The notes beneath the pieces were generated by a model. The model was not told the DNA's origin, ran no database searches, and worked only from the letters and a program-made list of their open reading frames with translations. This document shows positions 10,678 to 20,467 of a stretch of DNA of 64,000 nt, piece by piece. This stretch comes from Haemaphysalis longicornis. Taxonomy: Eukaryota > Arthropoda > Arachnida > Ixodida > Ixodidae. The stretch spans positions 219,609,555 to 219,673,554 of the forward strand of contig CM023449.1 of assembly GCA_013339765.2 (NCBI GenBank). The letters are read 5' to 3'. A program made the translations under genes and the position numbers. Position 1 is the first letter of the stretch, and every line of letters starts with the position of its first letter.

Positions 10678-11580
10678 GTGTACTTTCACTGTATAACAAC
10701 GTGGGGGAATAATTTGTCTGCCAGTAACACCGCTCATGGCAACAACAGCAACGTGTGCCGCTGTCGCCCTTGTTCCAATTACACTTACCTCTCAGTCGCC
10801 CAAGCGTCTAAATCAAATACCGTTCATGCGAAGAAAAGGGGTTCGCAGCTGAGACATCGCAAACTGACAAAATTACACCATCTTCCCGTGGGGAACCCTG
10901 ATGAGGATGCGAAGCATCATGGGGGTTCCGTCTCGTTCCATTGTGTTGCCGTTATGTTAAGTGATCTGGTGTTTAGTAGCGCCAGAGGGAATTCCGCGTC
11001 CGGGTACACACCGGTGGCAAAGGCACGCAAGTACTGTTGTGTGACAGTGAGTAGTGTTACGAATCGGCCAACGCCGCCGTATTTTCCCGCATCAACCACC
11101 ACGTGCGCCCGCGTGTCGGTGAATCGTAGGAATTCCGCGTCCGGGTACACACCGGTGGCAAAGGCACGCAAGTACTGTTGTGTGACAGTGAGTAGTGTTA
11201 CGAATCGGCCAACGCCGCCGTATTTTCCCGCATCAACCACCACGTGGGAATCGACCACGTGCGCCCGCGTGTCGGTGAATCGTACTTTCGTGTCTCGCCA
11301 TGCCGGGTCAGTCACCTCGCTTTGCAACGCGCCTCCGGCGGCTGCCAGCGGCACGCCCAGTCATTCTTCACGACGTTCGCCACACCCTTCAGGCACCTGC
11401 GCGTCGGTGAGTCCCGCCTTGACATCCCCGGCTCAGACGTTTCGCTATCGGCGTGATCAGCATTCGATAGCGCGACCCCGGCACCTTTCAAGGACACTCT
11501 CTCCCCCCCTCTCGGACGCTACGTGGGACGAAGCCATGGGTGACTCACGAACTATGGAAAGAGCGTGTGGGTGTCTGTGA
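10678..11580 (+). other. Unassigned 300-codon open frame, probably not coding
   Basis: A 300-codon frame is open on the plus strand. It resembles no protein I know, is rich in Ser, Thr, Pro and Arg, and spans a tandem duplication whose unit is a multiple of three, which keeps frames open by chance. The minus strand is also open for 145 codons across the same duplication. The frame lies just upstream of a TATA box at 11618, which suits a U3-like promoter region better than a gene. I would not call it a gene without transcript evidence. Confidence 0.15.
10988..11284. repeat. Tandem duplication, 141-bp unit
   Basis: Unit 1 runs 10988-11128 and unit 2 from 11129 to about 11284. They are identical through 'aattccgcgtccgggtacac', 'ggcaaaggcacgcaagtac' and 'cgtgtcggtgaatcgta'. 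Unit 2 alone has a 15-base insertion (acgtgggaatcgacc) that repeats the local 'accacgtg' word. Near-perfect identity shows the duplication is young. Direct repeats upstream of a TATA box are typical of LTR U3 enhancers. Confidence 0.85.
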
Positions 11581-11617
11581 TGTTCGTGGCGTGTTACTCT
11601 TGGGGGCGTTTTTTGGG

Positions 11618-11626
11618 TATAAATAG
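11618..11626 (+). promoter_or_regulatory. TATA box (TATAAATAG)
   Basis: TATAAATAG lies in GC-rich sequence, with an E-box-containing tandem repeat upstream and a leader-like stretch ('attcattcctgtctgagcag') downstream. This is the layout of an LTR promoter and may mark a solo LTR spanning roughly 10.9-11.76 kb, but I cannot find its ends. It could also be the promoter of an unknown gene. Confidence 0.35.
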
Positions 11627-11779
11627 AAGCAGCACAAACGCTGAAATTCATTCCTGTCTGAGCAGCGAATCCCTGCGGTCGCTCTGCTCGAGTCCTGTAT
11701 TGTAACCTCGCCCGTCAGGGCATTGTATGTTTTTTTGGCTTCGGCTCACCTCTCGCTATGAAGTAAACAGTTACGTTCG

Positions 11780-12260
11780 CCTATCAGCTCTGGACCTCTT
11801 CCCGGCTGCAGTCGCCCTTCGCGGTCGCAACAGTAGGCGGTAATTCTCGAGGCGCCGAAACTCGTCAACCGTGTTCTTGTCGATGTTGCCGTCTCTGTGG
11901 TAGAATCGGTAGTCTCCGTCAGCGTTGGTGAGGTAAAGGTTGTTGACATTGGTGCACCGGCTGAGAGCAACGTACACGCCCTCCTCTTCGCAGCTTTGTT
12001 TTCTTCTCCTTCTTCTTTAGCGGTTCCCCTACGGGAAGATGACGACGGTGGTTGAACGCGAAGCTATCTCGTGATGGATTTTTTGGTTGGCCAATCCCTA
12101 CGGGCATCGTGCACAATCTTCATCAGAGGCACTGCGGGCGGGGCACGGACAAGTGACATGCCCCCGAGGAAGAGATGCTTCGCATCTAAGCGTTGGTGAG
12201 GTAAAGGTTGTTGACGTTGGTGCACCGGCTGAGAGCAACGTACACGCCCTCCTCTTCGCA
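11780..12260 (-). pseudogene. PIF1/Helitron-type helicase C-terminal fragment, duplicated
   Basis: On the minus strand 11771-11977 reads GVYVALSRCTNVNNLYLTN. This is motif VI of PIF1/RecD-like superfamily-1 helicases, as found at the C-terminus of Helitron Rep/helicase proteins that unwind DNA during rolling-circle transposition. Only about 70 residues remain and no Rep (HUH) domain is visible. The start of the fragment is repeated in the second tandem unit at 12189-12456. A free-standing PIF1 gene is less likely because the remainder of the helicase is absent. Confidence 0.5.
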
Positions 12261-12456
12261 GCTTTGTCTTCTCCTCCTTCTTCTTCTTTAGCGGTTCCCC
12301 TGCGGGAAGATGACGACGGTGGTTGAACGCGAAGCTATCTCGTGATGGATTTTTTGGTTGGCCAATCCCTACGGGCATCGTGCACAATCTTCATCAGAGG
12401 CACTGCGGACGGGGCACGGACAAGTGACATCCCCCCGAGCAAGAGATCCTGCGCAT
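11921..12456. repeat. Tandem duplication, 268-bp unit
   Basis: Two units starting at agcgttggtgaggtaaagg (11921 and 12189) are nearly identical, differing by a few substitutions and a small CTT/CTC indel. Each ends with a short hairpin-like word (AGATGC-TTC-GCATCT in unit 1, degraded in unit 2) followed by TAA. The duplicated block contains the helicase motif VI end on the minus strand. Confidence 0.85.
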
Positions 12457-13286
12457 CTAAAAAACGGCCTTTCCAAATTAAGCTATATTAGTGAGGAGCC
12501 AAGCGGAGCAGTCATGTACCGTAAAGCTCCGAGAGAAGACAAAGAGCGCTTGTATACGCTCCCGTCTTTGGTATCTAGTATACCCACCGCGCTCTCGTCT
12601 TTCGGAAAACATCTGTCGCATCACGCGCCCCTGCTTTTAATCTCGCGTGAAATGGCATCGCTACTCTTCACTTTGCTTTGGCGAGGTCCCTTTGGGAAGC
12701 GCATTGAAGGACCCCAAAGAACCACGTTCCATCGCACCGAAACCTGCCAGCGCTTCCGTTCGGAGGACGACAGTGTAAATAGCGATGGAGAGACACGAAA
12801 GAGCAAACATTTACAGGTAAGGAAAAAGCGCACACAACGAAAGCGGGCGTATTGTCGTTTGCTATCGTCCCTTGCTTGGTTTCCTGTTGAAATTGCAAGG
12901 TGAAAACACTTGTCACGAAAACAGCGGCAAGCCGATCGTGGACGTGGCTTTGCACGGAGTGCTCCCGTGCGGAGATGCGCACGAGTGGGAGGGGGGGGTC
13001 CCTGTTTGTAGGAACAAGATTGTAGCCTTGTTGACTCCCCGGGACGCCGATAGCCGCGTACGAGTGCTGTACGAGAGGGCAGAGAAATGCACTGCACGCT
13101 CCTTTGCTTCGCGTGTGCGCGCGAGGTGAAGCGATAAGGACCAGGGAGACGCCGTGCACGGCAACTAATACGCGGAGTGACATGACCTCCGTGCACTGCG
13201 TCCAACTTGATCTCTGCTTCTGCCGTAGCCACTACCCGCACATAAACTGCGCCCGCATTTACACACGATAAAAAAAATTACCTTAA
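12457..13286. other. No recognisable feature
   Basis: Frames up to 206 codons are open on the minus strand here, but several overlapping frames on both strands are equally open and none resembles a known protein. This reflects GC-rich composition and not coding selection. Confidence 0.5.
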
Positions 13287-13480
13287 TACCAAATGAAAGC
13301 GCCTTCACCCCTAGCCGTTTTGCTGATAGCGTCCTCGAACTTTCGGAATCGGAATTTTTAGATCTACCGGCCATATGTGTCCCACCGAAAGGAAGACGGG
13401 CATCCATGGCAGTAAGCCATGCGGCAACACACTTTTAACTGCACGTGAGGTTGAAAGAGGTATGTTAAAAACATTTCCCC
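13287..13480. repeat. Dispersed repeat shared with 846-1060
   Basis: Same block order as at 846-1060: 'ccgttttgctgatagcgtcc', 'aatttttagatctac', 'atatgtgtccc', 'caacacacttt'. It carries no coding content. Confidence 0.5.
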
Positions 13481-13570
13481 GGATTAAACAACACTAATGT
13501 GCCACCTTTACCATTCCATCATGCAGTTTCTGAATCACGCGTTGAAATCGATGCAGTTGTTTGGATACCA

Positions 13571-14137
13571 GTAAAGGTTTGTAGGTTCGATGTTCTTCTT
13601 GATGTTGTTGAAGATGATGATGATGATCTGCGTTGGTGCCTGATGGTAACGGCACTGATGACACGACGACGATGATTGATGGAGGGTTTTTCAAAACTTT
13701 ATATTTACACGGAGAGACATATACAGGATATTTACAGACTGAAGTAGACAGAGTAAGAAATAAAATGGGTTCCTAGGTCAGCTAAGACTTTGTGCCCGCG
13801 GCACCCCCGTCAGCGACGAACCCTGACCTAAGACTACCCAAGTGGTGAGATCCTCCCTAGCCTGACCTGGCCAGCCCGGCAATACGCCGGCCGTGCATGG
13901 CACATTAAACCCTGAGGATTCGACCCACGCTTTCCCACGCTCGTACTGTGCTTTGCAACACGCTGTTCAAAACAACGTCGCAGCCCAGCTGAGGCTCAAG
14001 ACAATTCGTCCCCGCGCAGTCGGCATGATCCAAAGCCCGTTCGCTCTTAGCAAGCTGGCTGCTATAAAGCCCTTCAGGGAACCGCCGCTTCCCACGCGTT
14101 CGACTTTGCAGCGTCGCTGACGCCTGGAACCCTTACA
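13571..14137 (-). repeat. LTR, left copy (3' LTR if the element reads minus)
   Basis: A direct repeat of about 570 bp with 16240-16805. The halves differ in identity. From about 13850 to 14137 the copies are almost identical (two or so differences), while 13571-13850 has many substitutions and small indels. The repeat ends in ...CCCTTACA on the plus strand, so on the minus strand it begins TGTAAGGG, a normal LTR start. TATAAAG and TATATAT words occur inside. Confidence 0.85.
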
Positions 14138-14873
14138 CGCCCGTCACAAGATTCACGTAGGGGCCCACTGGTCACTACGGGAATAACACAAACAAAATCC
14201 AGGCGTGCAAAGCGACAGTGAAAACAATTCACATGCTCGTATGCGGAAAACACGCTAACACGAGCATGCATGCACACAAACCCTTCGAACAAGGACACTC
14301 CCAAAATAATAAGGGTTCCAAACGAAGAAAAAAAAAATGTCCGGTGTAGCATCACGTTCGCTACACAGCGTACAGTTCGCTGTGCTCCGCTAGCGAAACA
14401 CACACACAGCCGGTTCCAGTCCGCAACGTCTCGTTTGCTGTCTTCTTCAGCAGCACGACCAGTCATCGTTGCGACACGAAGCTCTCGATTGCACAGTAGG
14501 CTTCCCCCGCCATGCACCCGCATGCGAACACTGCCGCTCCCTTAGGAACACCGCAGAAAAATGGAAGCCCTTCCGTATTCACATGGAGCTGCCCCTTGGC
14601 GCAACTCTACCTCGAGCTCAACCTGGCCACCGAAAAGCCACACCTGACCGAAATACCCCCAGGCCACCCAAAATGAGCGCCTGTCAGCCGCTGGGTATTC
14701 CACCTGCGGCGGAGAAAACTCCCCGCGCCTTTGCATGAAGCTACCCCTTGCTTGACAATGCGAAACCTGGCCTGGCAGTCCCTTGCCAGCGAACAGACAC
14801 TTGCCTACTAACAATGTGTCGGTTTCTCCTTCGCTCCAAGAACACCTGTGCTCTCCTGCCCGTTCAGGCGATC

Positions 14874-15818
14874 TTACCGGGCGACATGATGCTCAGTTTC
14901 GAGCGGCTTGTGCCTTTGCCACGCCGAGCCCTGTACGCGCCTCTCGTCTGCTTGCTGCAGAACAATGCCCGAGGGGCATGTTAGCCATACCAGCGCGTCC
15001 TGCTCGACCCTGTCGCTCTGCTTCTCTCGCGGAACCGCGACAGCTGGCTCCTCCCGACACTCCGTGTCGTCGAGATCATCTCGCGGGCGGAGCGCTGCCG
15101 AAGCACCCTTCCGGCAATCACTACGCCCCGCTGCCTCAGATAGTACCGCCGTGTAGTTCGTGCGCCCCTTCAGCTCGGCTGCCGGGATCGCAGCCTCACT
15201 GTGGTGTAGGGCAACTCCCTTGCCTTCGCTCTCCGGAGTTAGCCCGCGGTCTGAATCTGCTGTACTCTCCGAGCCAGCATCGGGCAGCGGCTCCTGAAGC
15301 CGCGGTGGGATCGCCGCTGTGAATGAAACTGCCGCTGCTCCGTCGGTACACGGCAAAACATTCGGCGCGTCCTCACCCATCTTTTCTACGGCCTCATCGG
15401 CCCGCTCCGGCTTCTGAGCATCTGCCAACTGCCCTGAAGGCTCATCTCTCGGGATCGCAATCCCGCACCGGCGTGAACACAGACACTCACGTGCGGTCTC
15501 TCTATCCTTTTCGCGGTCTGAATAAACTGACCACCCCGCGGCGGGGTCGCGCGGCGGCTCGTGAACCCCTGCGGCGGACGCAACGGGTGCGACGCACGCG
15601 CGTCCCCCCGCCTCTGACACGACCGCCTCATCGGTGCTCGGCTGACAATGCGGCGTCGCCTCACACAGCTTCTGTTCCGCCGCTCCCCGCCGCGACAACT
15701 GCCGGGCTCTTTCGCGCTGTTCCATTGATTCGAGCTCCCACTCTAAATCCCTAATGTTCTCCCGAACAGCCCTGAGCTCCGCTTCCATCGCTTCGACTGA
15801 GCGATTCTTGCTCGCCAT
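14874..15818 (-). CDS. 314-residue frame inside the LTR element, gag-like N-terminus
   Basis: One uninterrupted frame starts at ATG 15818, about 420 bases after the presumed 5' LTR, and stops at 14874. Residues 8-45 (MEAELRAVRENIRDLEWELE and on) have the charge and heptad pattern of a coiled coil, as at the N-terminus of many Gypsy gag proteins that assemble the particle. The rest is low-complexity, Ala/Glu/Arg-rich, with scattered Cys. There is no CCHC knuckle or major homology block, so gag is incomplete or unusual. The opposite strand is also open in parts, a result of GC richness. It is probably the only coding product of the element and may be translated. Confidence 0.45.
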   Translation of the reverse strand: MASKNRSVEAMEAELRAVRENIRDLEWELESMEQRERARQLSRRGAAEQKLCEATPHCQPSTDEAVVSEAGGRACVAPVASAAGVHEPPRDPAAGWSVYSDREKDRETARECLCSRRCGIAIPRDEPSGQLADAQKPERADEAVEKMGEDAPNVLPCTDGAAAVSFTAAIPPRLQEPLPDAGSESTADSDRGLTPESEGKGVALHHSEAAIPAAELKGRTNYTAVLSEAAGRSDCRKGASAALRPRDDLDDTECREEPAVAVPREKQSDRVEQDALVWLTCPSGIVLQQADERRVQGSAWQRHKPLETEHHVAR

Positions 15819-16239
15819 GATTAGCTATACGAACTGAATCGTTATTTACGCTAATTCATGACCTGACTTAACGGCAGTGATCGCACACGGGTGAAGGCAA
15901 AAGGGACTCACCCCACGACGCGCTGAGACAGACGCCGTCGTCTTCCCGGTGGCCTCTCTTCCCTGCTGCTCTTCACCACACGATCACGGCGTTCAGTCAG
16001 TGTCCGCAGTCACACACCTGATGCGCTGCGTCCCCAGTAGTCGCTCCGACGCCGGCGCTGTGTCGACGCCTTCGTTGCTCCTGCTGGTCCCCGGCAAGCT
16101 GTCAACTCGCCGTCCCGCTGTCTGCACGGGCTTCCGGTAGACGATGTCTTCCGCCAGTTGCAGATGCGCCCCTTACTTGTTGTTCTTCAGTCGTCTCCCT
16201 CCTTGTCGTCGCGCCTCGCAGATCCTGTCGACTGGGCCA

Positions 16240-16805
16240 GTAAAGGTTGTAGGTTCGTTGTTCTTCCTTGTTGTTGATGATGGTGATGATCTGCGTTGGT
16301 GCCTGATGGTGGCGGCACTTGATGGCATGACGACGATGGTTAATGGAGGGTTTTCAAAACTGTATATTTACACAGAAGATATATACAGAATATTGACAAA
16401 CTGAAGATAGAGTTAACAACGTAAGCAATAAAATGGGTTCCTAGGTCAGCCACAACTTTGTGCACGCGGCACCCCCGTCAGCGACGGACCCCGACGGAGG
16501 AGGACCCAAGTGGTGAGGTCCTCCCTAGCCTGACCTGGCCAGCCCGGCAATACGCCGGCCGTGCATGGCACATTAAACCCTGAGGATTCGACCCACGCTT
16601 TCCCACGCTCGTACTGTGCTTTGCAACACGCTGTTCAAAGCAACGTCGCAGCCCAGCTGAGGCTCAAGACAATTCGTCCCCGCGCAGTCGGCATGATCCA
16701 AAGCCCGTTCGCTCTTAGCAAGCTGGCTGCTATAAAGCCCTTCAGGGAACCGCCGCTTCCCACGCGTTCGACTTTGCAGCGTCGCTGACGCCTGGAACCC
16801 TTACA
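16240..16805 (-). repeat. LTR, right copy (5' LTR if the element reads minus)
   Basis: Partner of 13571-14137. Immediately inside it, the complement of 16221-16239 reads as the putative primer-binding site. It ends at 16805 with TTACA, after which unrelated sequence begins. Confidence 0.85.
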
Positions 16806-16959
16806 ACACCCATGGCTGGTTGATATCGGAGTCCATATGCGACACGTAACGTAGTGTCACGTTTATACACTACGTGTCGCCACCTTTCAGACTTCATAAA
16901 TCTTGGTGCAAAATCAAAATTATTTCCGCCTGTTTATACAGCGATTCCTCGCGGTTACC

Positions 16960-17136
16960 CCAGTATATAAAACACTGGCTTTCATATGAGCTAGACGACA
17001 CACATTCCACGAAAATCGGTTGTCTGTCCCTTTAAGTCTGCTTACGTGCTTTGAAGGCGTAAACCTGGGTACTTACAGAAGACTTCTATCAAATTGTGCT
17101 TGCGCGAATTTTTTCGACCGGCTTCATTTCTGCTAC
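16960..17136 (+). repeat. Repeat flanking the hAT insertion, related to 1652-1760 and 55440-55525
   Basis: The left part ('ctggctttcatatgagctag', 'aaaatcggttgtc') matches 1652-1760. The right part ('ccctttaagtctgcttac', 'gtgctttgaaggcg') matches the complement of 55490-55525. The host repeat resumes after the hAT element at 18810. Confidence 0.5.
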
Positions 17137-17144
17137 GTCGGGAT
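17137..17144. repeat. 8-bp target-site duplication of the hAT element, left
   Basis: GTCGGGAT occurs here and again at 18802-18809, exactly abutting the two terminal inverted repeats. An 8-bp duplication is the hallmark of hAT transposition. Confidence 0.9.
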
Positions 17145-18801
17145 TAGAGCTGTGCACGGGGCGAAAATTTGGGCTCGAGCCCAGCCCGGGCCCGGTGCTT
17201 ATCGCAGTAGGCCCGGCCCAACCCGACGAAGAAGGCCGACGGCCCGCCCCGGCCCGGCCCGAGACCTTAACCTGATGGCCCGGACCCGGCCCGGCCCGGC
17301 CCAGCTGCGTGTTTCCAACCCAAATACCGTAGAGGCCCGCGCCTGATTGGGGCATGTCTGGAAGCGAAAACTACCTAAAGGCGGTAAAATGTATCGTAAA
17401 AGACATGATGACAGGCAAAACCAACATTAAACGGGCAAAACAACCCCAATTAAACATAACAATCACGCACATATCCCTACCGCAGCTGTCCTTCGCTCAG
17501 CTGCATACGAAAGAATTGATCGAACCGCCCAACCTAAGAAAAAGATGAACCGAAAAACCCCCGAACCACGGACAAACTCATGGTAATATTGAAAAATATT
17601 CAAGAAAAGTAGCCGAAACCGAAATGGCCCAAACCACTGAAAAGTAAAAAAAAAAAAAAAGCTGGAGCTCACCTAAAGGAAACAAAACCACCCGGCATTC
17701 TGTGTAGAATTTCATAATGTGCAATACATGAATTAAAACAAGCAATTAAAAATAGAATGGCGCCTTGGGCATGTGAACCTGATTCTTGCGATTGCTATCC
17801 AGAAATGGAACCTGTATGCCAGGGTTCGTGTTTGTTTAAACAAACACGAACCAGCCGGTTCGTGTTTGTTTAAACAGGGTGTGTACTTGCTTTGTTGTTT
17901 CGTCCGTATACGTTTCCTTTTCTCAAGAGTATATAGGGCTGTCGGGTTCGGTCCCTTCTTTTTATCGAGACGCAAAGTACACACGTGCATTTATGCCCAT
18001 TTTATCATTGTCGCTTCGCAACGTTCTATACCGACTCATATCGCTTATCTATAAAGTTTCAATCATATTAAGCGTTACTGCTTAGGCGGCTGTTGGCGCA
18101 TTTAAACCACCCTACTCCCCTGTTGCGCTTTTCCTTTCGTCTTCGTCTGCCGGCCACGATGCCCGAGGGCGCAGGCCACCTCCTACCACCAGCTACGCTC
18201 GCCACAATGTTTTCCCGCCGAAACAACGAGCAAAACTAAAGTTGAATTGTCACCACAGTGTTTGACAGCTCCAATTTTGTTGGCTCAGATGAGGAAACGC
18301 AACTCTGAATAGGGCACTGCTACAGAAAACAGATGGAGACGCAGGTTTCCTTTGCAGTTCAAAGTGTTCCATTTTGAAAATTTGTTTTCGCCCGAACTTA
18401 GAGGTGGAAACTAGTCACGCTGAATTGTCATTCGTTGTACTTCCCTAGGCGGTGTGTCGCTGAGCCGCATGTGTTGCTCAGTTCATCCCAAGACATGCAG
18501 TTGCAGATCTCTCACACTTACCGGCTTGCCGTACGCCCACATGTGCCTCAGGGCCGGATGAGTCCCGTGTAATGTAAAAAGGAACCTGACCCGTGCTTTT
18601 ACCGCGTCAGCTACATGCAGTTTCTGTGATATTATAGAAAACCTAAGTATTGCTTCACTGTGCCGGGCCAGCCCGGGCCGCCAGGACTGCCCGGCCCGTC
18701 CGAAGCATTTACATTTCGGCCCGAGTCCAGCCCGGGCCCGGGGGAAAAGTAAGTCGGGTGGCCCGAGCTTTCGGGTAAGCCCGAGCCCGTGCACACCTCT
18801 A
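17145..18801. mobile_element. Non-autonomous hAT transposon, 1657 bp
   Basis: The element begins TAGAGCTGTGCACGGG (17145-17160) and ends CCCGTGCACACCTCTA (18786-18801), inverted repeats with one mismatch. Perfect 8-bp duplications GTCGGGAT flank it. Both ends carry long GC-rich subterminal blocks built of GGCCCGG/GCCCGGGC words (17170-17300 and 18660-18780), probably transposase-binding arrays. The middle is AT-rich and contains a 30-bp perfect palindrome at 17823-17852. No transposase-like frame (RW..C, dimerisation domain) is present, so it is mobilised in trans. The clean duplication suggests a recent insertion. Confidence 0.9.
17823..17876. repeat. 30-bp perfect palindrome with a third half-copy
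   Basis: GGTTCGTGTTTGTTT is followed at once by its exact complement, centred between 17837 and 17838. After four bases the same arm plus AAACA repeats at 17857-17876. It could extrude as a cruciform or arise by templated misreplication. It carries a PmeI-type GTTTAAAC centre. Confidence 0.95.
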
Positions 18802-18809
18802 GTCGGGAT
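18802..18809. repeat. 8-bp target-site duplication of the hAT element, right
   Basis: Second copy of GTCGGGAT. Confidence 0.9.
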
Positions 18810-19009
18810 TGCGTCTCTCTCGCTACGATCTCGCTTCTTCGTCTTCTGGCGCGAATTGCTTCAACAGGCAGCGTATAGCGGCTCTTCGCACCGCAGCTTC
18901 CCCATGATCAGAGTTCTCCGTGACTGGAGTGCACCTGTCCTACTCATGTGCTGTCACGTTCCCCTGGCATGTGATATGACGTCAGCGCCACACTTACTGG
19001 GCTAACTCC

Positions 19010-19260
19010 CGTTCCGCCGCTGGCAATTGGGTGGAGTAGGTAACGCACTGCGATCATACTCTGGAGACCGGCGTTCAATTCTGTATTGGACCACGATAAC
19101 GCCGGTTCTTCGCACAATGGGTCACCTAAAGGTGCCATGCAGACAAAATGCAAGTTTGTTTTATTCGAAAGATTTCGTGTTTTATAGTGTCCCGAGTGCT
19201 TGTCCGGAAGCAAACGATGCTTTGTTCACTGCGAAATTACTCAATGTAAGTTAAAATTTT
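19010..19260 (+). repeat. tRNA-like head plus repeat shared with 55510-55690
   Basis: A B-box-like GGCGTTCAATTCTG (about 19071-19084) follows an A-box-like 'gggtggagtaggtaac'. Downstream, 'catgcagacaaaat', 'agtttgttttattcg' and 'gcttgtccggaagcaaacg' are shared with 55530-55605. A composite SINE or an insertion next to a repeat is possible. Confidence 0.4.
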
Positions 19261-19487
19261 GATTCCTACGCCAAATCATGTGTTTTAACGACGTCTTCAA
19301 TAACATCATAAGAACGGGTCTTCATGGTAAACTTAATGAGGCACCGCCTGCCCCCGTTAGTCAGGCACCGCCTGCCCCCTGGGAAAGGCCACTTCTGACA
19401 TCGCCACATCAGCGACCTAGCATTCCCAAAGCAAGGATGTGTCCACGTCGTTGCCTAGACACGAAGCTCTGAGATGAAATTGATATC

Positions 19488-19528
19488 TTTACCGATGCCA
19501 GCCTGGAACAACACCTGGCATCGGTAAA
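19488..19528. repeat. 14-bp perfect inverted repeat with 13-base loop
   Basis: TTTACCGATGCCAG (19488-19501) pairs perfectly with CTGGCATCGGTAAA (19515-19528). It overlaps the start of the LINE RNase H fragment, so it may be a local duplication-inversion and not a functional hairpin. Confidence 0.8.
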
Positions 19529-20467
19529 AACATTGTCCAGCACGACCCAAATTTAACGGTTCCGCTACAAAACACATGCTCTGTCCATCTCCCCCTAAAG
19601 CCGAACTCCCCCTAAAGCCGAACCATCTTGCCTACAACGTCTCTGATCCCCTTCTGGCCCGCATTCGTATCCTCACCGACTCCTAAACTGCTGTTGGCGA
19701 GTTCAACAAGGCTTTCTCTGACCGTCCTACTGTTTACTAGGTTCAAGCTATGGTCAACATACTCGCTCAGAACGGCACTAAAACTTGCCTGGTGTGGATA
19801 CCGGGAAACATGATGCAGGGACAAGGCAACCAGACCGCACACTCCGCGGCTACGAAGAGCCTCCTTGTAACCCCTCCGCTGGATGACCAACCCCCAGCTG
19901 CTGTCTCGCCCTCCTTTCGCCTGCAACTAGACCACGCTCGCCGCGCGCTCCAATGTCGCCTAGCATCAAGCACCCCGCTTGACTACCTACACGACGTCCC
20001 TTCTCAACCACGCCCAGCGGAAAGTTTCATCAAGAAGACTCTTGTCAATGCTGCTTTCACCCCTCGCATCATATTGAAATGAGTTCACCCCGGGAAGTCA
20101 CCACGCCCACATTGTCCGCCATGTTGAGCGACCTCTAGGACCAAGCAATTTAATATGGCACTGCGTTGCATTCTCAGGCCATCGCTATATTCTCGAAAGT
20201 GCACTGCCCCATGTTTCTTCTCCAGAGAAACCCTCATTCCATGACCCCCAATTTCCTCGCCGCGCTAGGCACTTTTTCCCTTGGCAGCGGTCTGGCTCGA
20301 GTGTAGTATGAGCCGGGGCCTACAACCCACTCGGAACCTCAAACTGGACAATCATATCCTGAATTGGAAGCTGCCTACATGGCCCTTGAGATTCAAGAAG
20401 TGTTATTCCTCGATCCCTGCTATTCCCTTTTCCCCCTCTGGACAACCGGCCTTCCCTTTCCCAGTAA

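Larger units (their letters stand above)
13571..16805 (-). mobile_element. Short LTR retrotransposon, probably Gypsy-type non-autonomous
   Basis: Two direct LTRs of about 570 bp flank 2.1 kb of internal sequence. On the minus strand the right LTR is followed by TGGCCCAGTCGACAGGATC, a plausible primer-binding site beginning TGG, then a leader of about 400 bases and a 314-codon open frame. No protease, reverse transcriptase or integrase block is visible, so it must depend on a relative. The 4-5 bases outside the LTRs ('atacc'/'acca' left, 'acac(c)' right) are similar but not identical, so the target duplication is uncertain. Plus-strand orientation cannot be excluded. Confidence 0.8.

Noticed and set aside
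10917..11354. 145-codon minus-strand frame with an internally repeated 47-residue unit
   Set aside because: The repeat is simply the 141-bp tandem duplication read in frame. The opposite strand is open as well, and the block looks like a promoter region.
12621..13241. 206-codon minus-strand open frame
   Set aside because: Two other frames over the same bases are also long and open, the residue composition is Arg/Ser/Cys-rich without any domain, and no start context or splice pattern supports it.
13571..16805. Endogenous retrovirus
   Set aside because: There is no envelope-like frame and no pol at all. The structure is that of a short non-autonomous LTR retrotransposon.
17145..17355. 88- and 108-codon Pro/Gly/Ala-rich frames
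   Set aside because: Products of the GGCCCGG subterminal arrays of the hAT element.
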